64,000 nucleotides of DNA from Marinobacterium profundum (GCF_001528745.1 NZ_BCNS01000080.1:62001-126000); one strand, 5' to 3'. Shown: positions 24,185 to 34,463, numbered from the stretch's first letter. The notes: generated by a model from the letters alone, not told the origin. Numbers and translations are program-made.

Positions 24185-24690
24185 TTCGACTGATCTGTCG
24201 CTGCATTAGCCCAGCCAATCGGCTGGCAGGGCTTCTGGCCATGCTGCTGATTGTTTACATAACCGGGCATATTCTGCTGGAAATCGTTATGCGCCTGTTC
24301 GGCACCTCGACCTTTGTGCTGGATGAGTTCATCGGCTATGCCGTGGCAAGCATGACATTTCTCGGGCTGGGCTATGCGCTGGAGCGCGGATCTCTGGTTC
24401 GCGTCAATGTATTGCTGGATCGACTTCCGACCAAGTGGCACTGGCTGCCGGATCTGATATCGACTCTGTCAGCTCTTGCAGCCTTTTCCTGGCTGGCCTG
24501 GTACTGGGGGCTCAATGTTTGGCGCAGTTATAAGCGTGGAACTCTCAGTGAAACCCTGGCTGAAACTCCGCTGTGGATTCCAGAGGGGATGGTACTGGTT
24601 GGCATGCTGCTGCTGTGTTTAACACTGCTGTCCCGCGCATTGCACCTGATTTCTGAGCGTTCCCTGCCTCCCAATACGAGCGTGAACTAA
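24181..24690 (+). CDS. TRAP transporter small permease (DctQ family)
   Basis: This is the small membrane subunit of the fourth TRAP system, 169 residues with four hydrophobic segments. V-L-D-E-F-I-G-Y-A-V-A-S takes the place of the usual W-x-E-E-x-x-R motif after the first helix. It is coupled to dctP by an ATGA overlap and to dctM by a TAATG overlap. Confidence 0.93.
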   Translation: MIRLICRCISPANRLAGLLAMLLIVYITGHILLEIVMRLFGTSTFVLDEFIGYAVASMTFLGLGYALERGSLVRVNVLLDRLPTKWHWLPDLISTLSALAAFSWLAWYWGLNVWRSYKRGTLSETLAETPLWIPEGMVLVGMLLLCLTLLSRALHLISERSLPPNTSVN

Positions 24691-25994
24691 TGGATACTGT
24701 GTTCGTTGCCGTCGGGGTCATAAGTCTGATTCTTATTGTGCTGGGTCTTGGAACCTGGGTGTTTGCCGGTCTCGTAATCGTGGCCCTGGGCTCGCTTGTC
24801 TGGCTCGGTGACTTCAGTTTCGATCGTGCAGGACTCATTCTGAGTCGTATCTTATTCCGGGCAGGAAGCTCCTGGGAGCTGTCTGCCATCCCGCTGTTTA
24901 TATTTATGGGGGAGCTGATTTTTCGCTCCAATATTTCCGAGCGCCTGTTCCGGGGGTTGGAGCCCTGGACGAACCGGATTCCCGGTGGAATTTTGCACAC
25001 CAACGTTGTGGGCTGCGCCCTGTTTGCGGCGGTCAGTGGTTCAAGTGCCGCCACAACCGCCACCATTGGCAAGATTACGACAACAGAGCTGGCCCGGCGC
25101 GGTTACGACCGCAACCTGTCCATTGGCTCGCTGGCAGGCGCGGGCAGCCTGGGGCTGCTGATTCCGCCATCCATAGTGATGATCGTCTATGGCGTGCAGG
25201 CCGAGGTATCAATCAGTCAGCTCTTTATGGCAGGTGTTCTCCCTGGCATTCTGATCGCACTGCTTTACTCCGGCTATATAGTCGCAGTAACGCTGCGCCA
25301 GCCTCACAAGGCACCTCGCAGCCAGGACGTAGCCACTACCTTTTTGCAAAGTCTGGGATTACTTGCCCCGGTACTGTTGCTCATTGCACTGGTGATGGGA
25401 TCCATCTACAGCGGCGTCGCGACACCGTCTGAGGCTGCGGCTGTTGGAGTCGCTGTTACGATTATCCTGCTGGGTGTCGAACGGCAACTGAGCTGGGACA
25501 TGTTTCGCGAAGCCTTAACGGGCACCGTTCTCAGTGCCACCATGGTGTGCAGTATTTTGGTGGCAGCAGCCCTGCTATCCACCGCTATGGGTTATCTGCA
25601 CCTGCCGCGGGAACTGGCAACCTATATTGCCAGCCTGGAACTGTCACCTGCCATGCTGCTGCTGGCACTGGCGCTGTTCTACATTGTGCTGGGCCTGTTC
25701 CTGGATGGGATATCGATCACGGTCATGAGCCTGCCAATCACATTGCCCATTGTTATTCAGGGCGGCTTTGACCCGCTGTGGTTTGGCATTTTCCTGGTAA
25801 TAATGGTGGAACTAGGACAAATAACACCACCGGTAGGGTTTAACCTTTTCGTCCTGCAGGGATTAACCGGCGAGCGGATTGGTCGCATTGCCTACGCCGC
25901 AATTCCATTCTTTGCACTCATGTGCACTGCTGCATTAATGGTGAGCATTTTTCCGGAAATTGTTCTGTGGCTGCCGCAACAGCTGACTGGTTAA
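24690..25994 (+). CDS. TRAP transporter large permease (DctM family)
   Basis: This is the large membrane subunit of the fourth TRAP system, 434 residues and complete. It carries G-S-L-G-L-L-I-P-P-S-I-V-M in the middle and E-L-G-Q-I-T-P-P-V-G-F-N-L-F-V near residue 375. It is the last gene of a compact dctPQM operon. The gntR gene at 26062-26775 converges on its 3' end. Confidence 0.95.
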   Translation: MDTVFVAVGVISLILIVLGLGTWVFAGLVIVALGSLVWLGDFSFDRAGLILSRILFRAGSSWELSAIPLFIFMGELIFRSNISERLFRGLEPWTNRIPGGILHTNVVGCALFAAVSGSSAATTATIGKITTTELARRGYDRNLSIGSLAGAGSLGLLIPPSIVMIVYGVQAEVSISQLFMAGVLPGILIALLYSGYIVAVTLRQPHKAPRSQDVATTFLQSLGLLAPVLLLIALVMGSIYSGVATPSEAAAVGVAVTIILLGVERQLSWDMFREALTGTVLSATMVCSILVAAALLSTAMGYLHLPRELATYIASLELSPAMLLLALALFYIVLGLFLDGISITVMSLPITLPIVIQGGFDPLWFGIFLVIMVELGQITPPVGFNLFVLQGLTGERIGRIAYAAIPFFALMCTAALMVSIFPEIVLWLPQQLTG

Positions 25995-26061
25995 TGACTC
26001 GCTGCAGGGGTAATGCGAAGGCATTACTCCTGCTTACCGGGCAACTCCTACAGCCTAAATT

Positions 26062-26775
26062 TCAGCTGAATATGCTTTGCAGATCAATGGCGCTGTGGGT
26101 GCCGGAAGTCAGGTCGAGCTGTTCTTCCAGGTGATTGAGGTGTTCGATCATCAGCTCCACCGCGCGGGTGGCGTCCTGCTGTTCAAATGCCTCTATCAGG
26201 CCGCTGTGCTCGCAGCAGGGATGCGTGGCGGTCTGCTCGGAATGGCGGGCACTGGCGCGCTGGTACTGGGCGATGATCAGTGAGGTTCTGGAAATGATTT
26301 CGCGCAGGAACTGGGTCAGTACCGGCTTGTCGGCCAGCTCGCCAATTTTGAGATGGAACTCGCCGGACAGACGGATACGCCGATTGAGGTCACCGTCGCG
26401 GTGGGCTTGCTCTTCCAGCTCGACATGTTCGATCAGCGCACGCTGCTTGTCGGCGGAGAAATTCAGCGCCAGCTCGCGTACCAGCTCGGTCTCGATCAGA
26501 CGCCGGGCCTGAAAAACCTCCCGTGCCTCCTTCACCGTAACCTTGGCGACATAGGCGCCACTGTTGGGCACCAGGTTCACCAGATTGTGGTGCGCCAGGC
26601 GCAGCAGTACCTTGCGGATACCCCCACGGCTGGTCTGGAAAACCTCGCACAGATCCTCTTCCTTGAGGCGGGTACCCGGCTGCAGCTTGCGCTCCATGAT
26701 GGCAGACCAGATACGATCGTATACGTCGTCTGCGCCGGGCTTGCTGTCACTTTTACGAATGCTGGTTTTGGTCAT
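26062..26775 (-). CDS. GntR family transcriptional regulator, FCD subfamily
   Basis: This is a 237-residue DNA-binding regulator. The winged helix covers about residues 15-85 (R-L-K-E-E-D-L-C-E-V-F, R-G-G-I-R-K-V-L-L-R-L). The FCD effector domain follows, with H-L-K-I-G-E-L and the C-terminal H-L-N-H-L-E helix. It is distinct in sequence from the GntR at 12624. It converges with the fourth TRAP operon and probably regulates it, perhaps with the NCS1 permease, through the palindrome at 22734-22745. Confidence 0.91.
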   Translation of the reverse strand: MTKTSIRKSDSKPGADDVYDRIWSAIMERKLQPGTRLKEEDLCEVFQTSRGGIRKVLLRLAHHNLVNLVPNSGAYVAKVTVKEAREVFQARRLIETELVRELALNFSADKQRALIEHVELEEQAHRDGDLNRRIRLSGEFHLKIGELADKPVLTQFLREIISRTSLIIAQYQRASARHSEQTATHPCCEHSGLIEAFEQQDATRAVELMIEHLNHLEEQLDLTSGTHSAIDLQSIFS

Positions 26776-26958
26776 GTTTCTATATCAAATGTCTTGATGC
26801 GAATAGGCCATCGGCAGTCATTGCACGACAGCGGTAACGATAGTGCGACTGAGAAGGTTTACACCCTGTTCCACAATGCCCGAGACCCATGCCGCTGTAC
26901 AATCTCTGCGGGCATTATTGCACAGCTGGCAGTAATAACCGGCGTTTGGCAGAACACT

Positions 26959-27684
26959 TTAGAGTGTATCGAGTTCGGGTAACTGCCAGTTTATCGGCGT
27001 GCGCCCACGGGCCTTGAGAAACGCATTGGCCTGGCTGAAGTGGCGACAGCCGAAGAAGCCCCGGTGCGCCGCCAGTGGCGACGGATGGGGGGAGTGCAAC
27101 ACAAGGTGACGCTGCGTATCGACAAAGGCGCCCTTCTTCTGGGCATAGCTGCCCCAGAGAATAAACACCACATCGTTACAGTGCGCATTAACGGCGTGAA
27201 TCACCTTGTCGGTGAAGCGCTCCCAGCCCCGTTTCTGATGGGACGCCGCCTGACTCTGTTCCACGGTTAATACCGCATTGAGCAGCAGTACGCCCTGGCG
27301 CGCCCAGCTTTCCAGACAGCCATGCTGTGCAGGCGCTATGCCAAGATCCGCCTGCAGCTCCTTGTAGATATTACGCAGGGAGGGCGGCACCTTGATGCCA
27401 GCGGGCACCGAAAAGCTCAAGCCATGAGCCTGACCCGGCTGATGGTAAGGATCCTGCCCCAGAATCACCACCTTCACATCCTCCAGCGCCGTGCTCTGCA
27501 GTGCATGCAGCCAGTGCTCGGGGGCAGGATAAATGTGCTTGCCGGCCTGCTGTTCAGCTTGCAGGAAACGCTGCAGCTCCAGCATGTAAGGCTGTTCAAG
27601 CTCAGGCCCCAGCAGTGCCTGCCAGTCCGGCTGCAGCGACAGTTGCATCTGCTTTTTATCGAGGGCGAGCCATTGCAGGGTCAT
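26959..27684 (-). CDS. ung: Uracil-DNA glycosylase, family 1
   Basis: This base-excision repair enzyme removes uracil from DNA by cutting the N-glycosidic bond. All family-1 motifs are present: G-Q-D-P-Y-H with the water-activating Asp (D78), [14 protein letters not shown] (the Asn that reads uracil), and H-P-S-P-L with the catalytic His. It is 241 residues long, slightly above the usual 225-230. The start overlaps the stop of the upstream membrane-protein gene (TGATG), so the two are cotranscribed. Confidence 0.97.
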   Translation of the reverse strand: MTLQWLALDKKQMQLSLQPDWQALLGPELEQPYMLELQRFLQAEQQAGKHIYPAPEHWLHALQSTALEDVKVVILGQDPYHQPGQAHGLSFSVPAGIKVPPSLRNIYKELQADLGIAPAQHGCLESWARQGVLLLNAVLTVEQSQAASHQKRGWERFTDKVIHAVNAHCNDVVFILWGSYAQKKGAFVDTQRHLVLHSPHPSPLAAHRGFFGCRHFSQANAFLKARGRTPINWQLPELDTL

Positions 27685-28145
27685 CAGAGCTGTCCGCTGT
27701 CCTTGATCTCGCCCTTGGCATCACGCAGCGCCTTGACCACGCGACCGTGGTAAAGCGAGTAGTAACGCAGATTGCCTGGGGCATGGGCGAAAAAGCCCGA
27801 GATCAGAATCGCCAGCACGAACACAGGCGCCATCAGTACCGGCCAGGGTATTACCAGCCCCAGCAGAAACACTTTCAGCAGAATGGCCTGGCCTCGCAGC
27901 TGCAACAGCCAGACGCCGTCGCAGTACAGCTCGATCAGCACCATGGAGAGCCCGGCACCAAAGCCCAGCCACAGAAAACCGAGCCATTGCGCCGTGGGAA
28001 GCTGATAAAGGAAATGGCCGGCAAGGCCCGCAATTCCCACCAGATGCAGGCTGCGCAGCGCTATGTTGAGATAGCGCTTGCCCGGCACTTTGCGTGAAGG
28101 CGATGGGAACAGCAGACTGCTGCTGGCCCTATCCGTGACTCCCAT
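27684..28145 (-). CDS. Small inner-membrane protein of unknown function
   Basis: I do not recognise this 153-residue protein. After a polar N terminus of about 25 residues there are four hydrophobic segments near 30-48, 53-71, 82-98 and 101-119. A basic soluble end with [17 protein letters not shown] follows. It lies 28 bases after lysS and overlaps ung by one base, so prfB, lysS, this gene and ung may form one transcript. The position beside housekeeping genes suggests a conserved membrane protein, but nothing in the sequence gives a role. Confidence 0.75.
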   Translation of the reverse strand: MGVTDRASSSLLFPSPSRKVPGKRYLNIALRSLHLVGIAGLAGHFLYQLPTAQWLGFLWLGFGAGLSMVLIELYCDGVWLLQLRGQAILLKVFLLGLVIPWPVLMAPVFVLAILISGFFAHAPGNLRYYSLYHGRVVKALRDAKGEIKDSGQL

Positions 28146-28173
28146 AGTCGGCGTGCTCTGCCTAAACCCAGGC

Positions 28174-29691
28174 TTATGCCTGCGATTTTACCGGGCGCAT
28201 GGCCGGGAACAGGATTACGTCGCGGATCGACGGCGAGTCGGTGAACAGCATGACCAGACGGTCAATGCCGATACCCTCGCCCGCTGTCGGCGGCAAACCG
28301 TATTCCAGCGCATTGATATAATCGGCATCGTAATGCATGGCTTCATCGTCGCCGGCATCCTTTTCGGCGACCTGGGCGCGGAAACGCTCGGCCTGATCTT
28401 CGGCATCATTCAACTCGGAGAAACCGTTGGCCAGTTCGCGACCGCCAACAAAGAATTCGAAGCGATCGGTAACGAAGGGATTGTCGTCGTTGCGACGCGC
28501 CAGCGGGCTGACTTCGGTCGGGTATTCGGTAATGAAGGTCGGCTGATCCAGACGGTGCTCGACGGTCTTCTCGAAGATCTCGATCTGTACCTTGCCCAGA
28601 CCCCAGCTGTCCTTGACGTTGATGTCCAGGCGCTGCGCGATCTGACGTGCAGCATGGTCATCGGCCAGGGCCGCTGCGGTGATATCAGGGTTATAGTGCA
28701 GGATGGAGTCGAATACCGACAGCCGGGTAAAGGGCTTGGACAGGTCGTATTCGAAGCTTTCCAGCACTTCGCCTTCTTCGTTGCGCACCGTGTTGATCAG
28801 GGTAGTGGTACCCAGGACTTCCTGCGCAACGCTGCGCAGCATGTCTTCGGTCAGATCCATCAGGTCCTTGTAATCGGCATAGGCCTGGTAGAACTCGATC
28901 ATGGTGAACTCGGGGTTGTGTCGCGTCGACAGCCCTTCGTTGCGGAAATTGCGGTTGATCTCGAACACGCGCTCGAAACCGCCCACCACCAGACGCTTGA
29001 GATACAGCTCAGGCGCGATACGCAGGTACATGCCGATATCCAGCGCATTGTGATGCGTTACGAACGGACGGGCAGAAGCGCCACCCGGGATCGCCTGCAG
29101 CATCGGCGTTTCGACTTCCAGGAAGCGGCGCTCGGTAAGGAAGCGGCGAATGCCGGAAACGATGCCGGAACGCACTTCAAACACGCGACGCGAGTGATCA
29201 TTGGTGATCAGATCAACATAGCGCTGACGGTAACGCATTTCAGTGTCCTGCAGGCCCTTGTGCTTGTCGGGCAGCGGACGCAGGCTCTTGGTGAGCAGCT
29301 GGCATTCTTCCATATCGACAAAGAGGTCGCCCTTGCCGGACTTGTGCAGCACGCCGCTGATGGCAACTATATCGCCCAGATCCAGGGATTTGGCGAAGGG
29401 CCGCGCCGGCTTGTTGACGTACAACTGAATGCGGCCGGTCATGTCCTGCAGCACCAGAAAGGCGCCACGGTTCAGCATGATGCGACCGGCAACCGATACC
29501 CGATATCCCAGTTCTTCCAGTTCTTCCTTGGTCTTGTCGCCGTAGGCCTGCTGCAAATCCTGCGCATAGCTGTCACGGCGAAAGCTGTTAGGGAAGGCAT
29601 TGCCCTGTTCGCGCAGCGCGTTGAGTTTGTCGCGGCGCTCAGCGATAAGGCGGTTTTCGTCTTGCGCGACGGCTGGGGTAGTCTCGGACAT
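28174..29691 (-). CDS. lysS: Lysyl-tRNA synthetase, class II
   Basis: This enzyme charges tRNA-Lys with lysine. It is 505 residues, the normal bacterial length. The N-terminal OB-fold anticodon-binding domain spans about residues 60-150 (V-S-V-A-G-R-I-M). The class II core carries motif 2 (F-R-N-E-G) and motif 3 ([11 protein letters not shown]), with F-P-A-M-R-P at the C terminus. It lies 65 bases after prfB, the usual prfB-lysS pair of gammaproteobacteria. Confidence 0.98.
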   Translation of the reverse strand: MSETTPAVAQDENRLIAERRDKLNALREQGNAFPNSFRRDSYAQDLQQAYGDKTKEELEELGYRVSVAGRIMLNRGAFLVLQDMTGRIQLYVNKPARPFAKSLDLGDIVAISGVLHKSGKGDLFVDMEECQLLTKSLRPLPDKHKGLQDTEMRYRQRYVDLITNDHSRRVFEVRSGIVSGIRRFLTERRFLEVETPMLQAIPGGASARPFVTHHNALDIGMYLRIAPELYLKRLVVGGFERVFEINRNFRNEGLSTRHNPEFTMIEFYQAYADYKDLMDLTEDMLRSVAQEVLGTTTLINTVRNEEGEVLESFEYDLSKPFTRLSVFDSILHYNPDITAAALADDHAARQIAQRLDINVKDSWGLGKVQIEIFEKTVEHRLDQPTFITEYPTEVSPLARRNDDNPFVTDRFEFFVGGRELANGFSELNDAEDQAERFRAQVAEKDAGDDEAMHYDADYINALEYGLPPTAGEGIGIDRLVMLFTDSPSIRDVILFPAMRPVKSQA

Positions 29692-29756
29692 CGGGGGAAC
29701 CTTAATCTGTAATACGTTGAATACGGGTCAATCGGGCCCGCCGGAGCGGGCCAGAC

Positions 29757-30851
29757 TTACAAGCCGGCCTTGAGGCTGGCTTCGATAAACATGTCCAGGT
29801 CGCCATCCAGTACGCGGTCGCAGTTGGATGTCTGCACACCGGTGCGCAGATCCTTGATGCGGCTGTCATCCAGCACATAGGAACGGATCTGACTGCCCCA
29901 GCCGATATCGGCCTTGGAATCTTCCAGAATCTGAGCGGCTTCAGAGCGCTTGAGCATTTCTAGCTCATACAGCTTGGAGCGCAGCTGCTTCATACAGAAG
30001 TCCTTGTTCTGGTGCTGCGAACGCTGACTCTGGCACTGCACCACCGTATTGGTCGGGATGTGCGTGATACGCACCGCCGACTCGGTTCGGTTAACGTGCT
30101 GACCACCGGCACCTGAGGCGCGGTAGACATCGACACGCAGATCCGCCGGATTGATGTCGATCTCGACGTTGTCATCGATTTCGGGCGACACAAAGACCGA
30201 AGCAAAGGACGTATGACGACGACCGCCGGAGTCGAACGGCGACTTGCGCACCAGGCGGTGCACGCCGGTTTCGGTACGCAGCCAGCCAAAGGCGTACTCA
30301 CCCTCGAAGCGGATGGTGGCACTCTTGATACCGGCAACATCACCGTCTGAGACTTCCACCAGCTCGGTTTTGAAGCCCTTGTCCTCACCCCAGCGCAGGA
30401 ACATGCGCAGCATGATGTTGGCCCAGTCCTGCGCCTCGGTACCGCCGGAGCCTGACTGGATATCCAGGAAGGCGTTGTTGATATCGGCTTCACCGGAGAA
30501 CATGCGCCGGAACTCGAGGGTTTCCAGCCGCGCAACCAGAGCTGCGACTTCCTTCTCGACTTCCGCCGCTGTGTCTTCGTCATCGTCCTCGACGGCCATG
30601 TCCAGCAGCTCGCGGGCATCAGCCGAACCGCTTGCCAGCGCATCCAGTGTCTGCACTACGTCTTCCAGCTGAGCGCGCTCGCGGCCCAGTTTCTGGGCGT
30701 TGGCAGGATCATCCCACACGGAGGGAGATTCTAGTTCGCGCGACACCTCTTCCAGACGTTCTTTCTTGACGTCATAGTCGAGATAAACACGCAGGGAGCC
30801 GGCGCGCTCGCCGATATCCTTCAAGGCGTTGATGATCGGGTTAATTTCCAT
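29757..30851 (-). CDS. prfB: Peptide chain release factor 2, without programmed frameshift
   Basis: RF2 ends translation at UGA and UAA. The 364-residue frame is continuous. The anticodon-like S-P-F tripeptide is at 204-206 and the peptidyl-transfer G-G-Q at 249-251. In most bacteria prfB has an in-frame UGA after about 25 codons, with a C-U-U-U-G-A-C slippery site, and needs +1 frameshifting. Here the matching codons (L24-D25 in R-V-Y-L-D-Y-D) read CTC GAC with no stop, and there is no purine-rich AGGGGG stimulator before them. Autoregulation by frameshift is therefore absent. lysS follows. Confidence 0.97.
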   Translation of the reverse strand: MEINPIINALKDIGERAGSLRVYLDYDVKKERLEEVSRELESPSVWDDPANAQKLGRERAQLEDVVQTLDALASGSADARELLDMAVEDDDEDTAAEVEKEVAALVARLETLEFRRMFSGEADINNAFLDIQSGSGGTEAQDWANIMLRMFLRWGEDKGFKTELVEVSDGDVAGIKSATIRFEGEYAFGWLRTETGVHRLVRKSPFDSGGRRHTSFASVFVSPEIDDNVEIDINPADLRVDVYRASGAGGQHVNRTESAVRITHIPTNTVVQCQSQRSQHQNKDFCMKQLRSKLYELEMLKRSEAAQILEDSKADIGWGSQIRSYVLDDSRIKDLRTGVQTSNCDRVLDGDLDMFIEASLKAGL

Positions 30852-31219
30852 CGCTTGCGTTCAATACTCGCAGATTAGAAAAGGGGCGTATTTTAACTGA
30901 TCCGCCGGTGGCTTTAAATGATCTTTACCGCTGTCTGCGCCTGGCCGCCTATATCCAGGGTCAAACCCAGACGGCAAAAGCACGGTGAAGCCCCATTGCA
31001 GCACGTAACTAGCCCCATAATGCAGCCTCCGTCTCAATCACTGAAATCCGCCCAGCCCAGCCCCGCAGACAAGGGTTAGCCCAGCTAACTACCTAATTTG
31101 GAAGTATACTTGCGCCAGGGTGCGGCATTACAAATGCCGTAACAAGCTCAGGACAAAACCACGACCAGGCCAAATTCAAGCGACAGCCACAAGCAGTATC
31201 AGCGCAGAGGCAACGCCAT
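30852..31219. other. Intergenic region between prfB and nhaD
   Basis: This 368-bp divergent gap holds both promoters. A perfect 7-bp stem with a 3-base loop (CGGCATT/AATGCCG, 31123-31139) lies about 80 bases before the nhaD start, in what may be its 5' leader. I see no gene and cannot assign a known riboswitch. Confidence 0.55.
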
Positions 31220-32734
31220 ATGGATATACGCAGTGACAAAAGACTCACATTTAGTCCCACAGGCTCTGTCATGCTGAAAATTATCCCCGCCCTGCTGCTG
31301 GCGCTGGCCGCCCTCTTCGGCACCTCAGCTGCTGCCGCCACTGCCTCGGATACTGCAGCAACCGTCATGCCCGACTTCACCACCAGCCTGTACGGTGTGC
31401 TGGCCCTATGCATCTTTGTGCTGGCCTACATCTTCGTTATTGGCGAAGAGTTTTTCCTGCTGCGCAAATCCAAGCCCATGATCGTCGCCGCCGGCCTGAT
31501 CTGGCTACTGACCGGCATCGCCTACGCCGTAAACGGTGATACCGAAACTGCAGGCCCAGCGCTGCAGCACAATATTCTGGAATACGCCGAGATGTTCCTT
31601 TTCCTGCTGGCGGCCATGACCTTTGTCACCACTCTGGAGGAGCGCCAGGTGTTCGGCGCGCTGCGTTCCTGGCTGATCGTGCGCAAGTTCTCCCTGCGCC
31701 AGGTGTACTGGATTACCGGCGCCCTGGCATTTGCGCTGTCACCGGTGGCCGATAACCTGTCCACTGCCCTGCTGATGGGTGCCGTGGTGCTGGCCGTCGG
31801 TAACGGCAATCGCCAGTTCGTCACTGTGGGCAGCATCAATGTTGTTATCGCCGCCAATGCCGGCGGCGCCTTCAGCCCCTTCGGCGATATCACTACCCTG
31901 ATGGTCTGGCAGGAGGGTCTGGTGCCCTTCACCGAGTTTGGCCGTCTGTTTCTGCCCTCTTTGGTCAACTGGCTGGTGCCGGCGCTGCTGATGTACCGCG
32001 TGGTCGAAAAGGCACCGCCTGCAGCCGAGCATCACGGGGGCGTCTGCATGCGCCGAGGCGCCCTGGCGATTATCGGCATTTTCCTCGCCACCATAGTATT
32101 CTCGGTGCTGATCAACAGCAGCCTGAACCTGAGCCCGGCGCTGGGCATGATGACAGGGCTGGGCATCCTGAAACTCTACGGCTACTGGCTGGCAAGGCGC
32201 GAACCGGCTCTGCGCGATACCGGTCACCTGAGCCAGCACCAGGCGGAAAATATCACCAGCATGGAGTCCGTTCAGGGTGATCACACCGATGTGGTGCGCC
32301 GATTCGATATCTTTCATGTGGTCGAGCGCGCTTCCTGGGACACCCTGATGTTCTTCTATGGTGTGGTGCTGGCGGTGGGCGGGCTGGCCCAACTGGGCTA
32401 CCTGAGCCTGGCCTCGGAGCACGTCTATGGCACTCTCGGACCTACACTGGCCAATATTGCCGTCGGCTTGCTGTCGGCGGTGATCGATAATATTCCGGTC
32501 ATGCTGGCGGTGCTGCGCATGGCGCCTGACATGGATATGGCCCAGTGGCTGCTGGTCACCCTCACCGCCGGTGTCGGCGGCTCATTACTGTCTATCGGCT
32601 CGGCCGCGGGCATAGCCCTGATGGGCCAGGCCCACGGCGTTTATACCTTTATGAGCCATTTGCGCTGGACCTGGGCCATTGCCCTGGGCTACGCCCTGAG
32701 CGTACTCTGCCATCTGTGGATAAGTGGAATCTGA
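31220..32734 (+). CDS. nhaD: Na+/H+ antiporter NhaD
   Basis: This inner-membrane antiporter expels Na+ (or Li+) in exchange for protons, a key function in marine and haloalkaliphilic bacteria. It has about 12 helices in 504 residues (487 if it starts at 31271). The later start gives a clean hydrophobic leader ending at T-S-A-A-A-A, while AGAGG precedes the earlier ATG. Conserved NhaD features include S-P-V-A-D-N-L-S-T-A and G-G-A-F-S-P-F-G-D-I-T-T. The second core is V-I-D-N-I-P-V-M. Paired N/D motifs of this kind are typical of the ion transporter superfamily. The stop overlaps the start of the MFS gene that follows. Confidence 0.94.
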   Translation: MDIRSDKRLTFSPTGSVMLKIIPALLLALAALFGTSAAAATASDTAATVMPDFTTSLYGVLALCIFVLAYIFVIGEEFFLLRKSKPMIVAAGLIWLLTGIAYAVNGDTETAGPALQHNILEYAEMFLFLLAAMTFVTTLEERQVFGALRSWLIVRKFSLRQVYWITGALAFALSPVADNLSTALLMGAVVLAVGNGNRQFVTVGSINVVIAANAGGAFSPFGDITTLMVWQEGLVPFTEFGRLFLPSLVNWLVPALLMYRVVEKAPPAAEHHGGVCMRRGALAIIGIFLATIVFSVLINSSLNLSPALGMMTGLGILKLYGYWLARREPALRDTGHLSQHQAENITSMESVQGDHTDVVRRFDIFHVVERASWDTLMFFYGVVLAVGGLAQLGYLSLASEHVYGTLGPTLANIAVGLLSAVIDNIPVMLAVLRMAPDMDMAQWLLVTLTAGVGGSLLSIGSAAGIALMGQAHGVYTFMSHLRWTWAIALGYALSVLCHLWISGI

Positions 32735-33969
32735 TGACGACCCTGTTACGACTGTTCCTGCCCTTCGCGCTGGGCTATTTCCTGTCCTATCTGTTCCGCG
32801 TAGTCAGCGCCGTGGTGGCGCCTGCCCTCACCGCAGACCTGCAACTGGATGCCGCCACCCTGGGGCTGATTTCCAGTAGCTACTTTCTCACCTTTGCCGC
32901 CTGCCAGATTCCACTCGGAGCACTGCTTGATCGCATAGAGGTGCGCAAACTGGCCGCTGCGCTGCTGCTGTTTGCCGCGGCCGGCAGCCTGATTTTTTCC
33001 CAGGCGGAATCCGCCCTTGGGCTGCTCATAGGACGGGGGCTGATTGGCATAGGCGTGTCCGCCAGCCTGATGGCGGCCTTCAAGGCCTATGTCATCTGGC
33101 TGCCACCGGCGCGCCTGCCGCTGGTGAATGGCCTGCAACTGGCCTGCGGCGGGCTCGGCGCCCTGGCAGCAACCTCACCGGTGGAGTGGTTGCTGGGCAT
33201 CACCGACTGGCGCGGCCTCTTTCTGGGCATGGCGCTGCTGTGCCTGCTGGTATCCCTGCTGCTCTGGCTGCTGGTGCCCAAAAAACCAGTGACAGACGCT
33301 GTCAACGGCGACACTCAAGCCAAACTTTCGGTCGTACAGGTCATGCTTGACCCGCGTTTTTACCGTGTGGCACCTGCCTGCGTACTGTCCCAGGCCAGCT
33401 TTATCGCCCTGCAATCGCTCTGGGTCGGTGCCTGGCTGCGTGATGTAATGCTGCTGCCAGACGCCGAGGCCGCCGACGTGCTCTTTGTCTGCGCCGCCGG
33501 CATGGTGGCAGGCTTTCTGTTGATGGGGTTGATCGCCGACCGACTGCAGCATCTGGGGATTGCCCCACGCCACCTGAGCCTGGGGGGTATAAGCGCTTTC
33601 GTCTGCCTGCTGCTACTGCTGCAGCTCGACACAGGCGCCCCCAGTCTGCTGCTCTGGGGCCTGCTGGGCTTTTTCGGCACTTCGGGCACACTGATGTTTG
33701 CGGGCCTGGCGCAGCAGTTCCCGCCGAGCCAGAGTGGCCGGGTCAGTACCAGCCTGAACCTGGGAATCTTTGTCTTTGCCTTTGTGATGCAGTGGGGTCT
33801 GGGCGGCATTATTCAGCTCTGGCCCGTCGGCGATGCCGGCCAGTATCCGGTCATGGCCTACCGGGTCGCCTTTGGTATCGCCAGCCTGATATCCGCGGCG
33901 GGGCTGCTCTGGTATGGAGTCTGCGCGCTGCGCTCTCAGCCCGACAGGCCGAACGCCGCCAGCACCTGA
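32734..33969 (+). CDS. Major facilitator superfamily transporter
   Basis: This is a twelve-helix carrier of 411 residues. The start at 32734 overlaps the nhaD stop by one base (TGATG), so it is translationally coupled; the frame is open further upstream only antisense to nothing useful. It has the MFS loop 2-3 motif L-G-A-L-L-D-R-I-E-V-R-K at about residues 64-75. Overall similarity is to the nitrate/nitrite or organic acid porter type (Y-F-L-S-Y-L-F-R near the N terminus). The substrate is unknown. Its last 34 bases overlap the convergent flavodoxin gene. Confidence 0.87.
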   Translation: MTTLLRLFLPFALGYFLSYLFRVVSAVVAPALTADLQLDAATLGLISSSYFLTFAACQIPLGALLDRIEVRKLAAALLLFAAAGSLIFSQAESALGLLIGRGLIGIGVSASLMAAFKAYVIWLPPARLPLVNGLQLACGGLGALAATSPVEWLLGITDWRGLFLGMALLCLLVSLLLWLLVPKKPVTDAVNGDTQAKLSVVQVMLDPRFYRVAPACVLSQASFIALQSLWVGAWLRDVMLLPDAEAADVLFVCAAGMVAGFLLMGLIADRLQHLGIAPRHLSLGGISAFVCLLLLLQLDTGAPSLLLWGLLGFFGTSGTLMFAGLAQQFPPSQSGRVSTSLNLGIFVFAFVMQWGLGGIIQLWPVGDAGQYPVMAYRVAFGIASLISAAGLLWYGVCALRSQPDRPNAAST

Positions 33970-34463
33970 GGCAGCCAGCAGGCAAGCCGTTGATCGGTTT
34001 CGCTGCGCTGGCTGTCTTCATCCAGCGCAAGACCGACGAAAAGGCGCCTATCTTCACTTAGCGCCAGCGATGCTTTGAAGTCATAGTCATCGGAGCAGGG
34101 CCAGGCACCGACAATACGGGCACCCCTGGCCTGCAGGCGCTCATGCAGCAGACCCATGGCATCCAGATACCAGTCCGAATACCCCATCTGATCCCCCAGA
34201 CCAAAGAGCGCACAGACGCGCCCCTGCAGATCAAGCGTCTCCAGCTGCGGCCAAAGGTCCTGCCAGTCCAGCTGCTGCTCGCCAAAATCCCAGGTGGAGA
34301 TACCAAAAATCAGGTAACTGTAATCATCCACAGCCGCGAGTGCGGTGTCAGCTATGTCATGCAGATCAATCAGGCCTGGGCCTGCCAGCTGAAACAGACG
34401 CTCGGCGACATGGGCCGTATTGCCGGTGGTGGAGCCGTAGAAGAGCCCTATAGGTGCAAGCAT
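33936..34463 (-). CDS. Long-chain flavodoxin
   Basis: This is an FMN-binding electron carrier of 175 residues. The phosphate loop G-S-T-T-G-N-T-A (residues 10-17) is complete. The long-chain insertion (Y-S-D-W-Y-L-D-A-M region) and the FMN-flanking segments S-T-W-D-F-G-E and G-L-G-D-Q-M-G-Y-S are present. It belongs to the FldA/FldB group; which of the two cannot be settled. It is convergent with the MFS gene and overlaps it by 34 bases. It stands as a single-gene unit. Confidence 0.92.
   Translation of the reverse strand: MLAPIGLFYGSTTGNTAHVAERLFQLAGPGLIDLHDIADTALAAVDDYSYLIFGISTWDFGEQQLDWQDLWPQLETLDLQGRVCALFGLGDQMGYSDWYLDAMGLLHERLQARGARIVGAWPCSDDYDFKASLALSEDRRLFVGLALDEDSQRSETDQRLACWLPQVLAAFGLSG

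Noticed and set aside
28078-29712. A 544-codon plus-strand frame opposite lysS
   Set aside because: It is the complement of lysS codons and has no recognisable motif, while lysS has all class II synthetase motifs.
30750-30851. Programmed frameshift in prfB
   Set aside because: The reading frame is continuous from the ATG, with CTC GAC at the usual site and no UGA.
31081-31219. A Na+-type riboswitch before nhaD
   Set aside because: Only one simple hairpin is clear; I could not match the conserved core of a known riboswitch class by eye.
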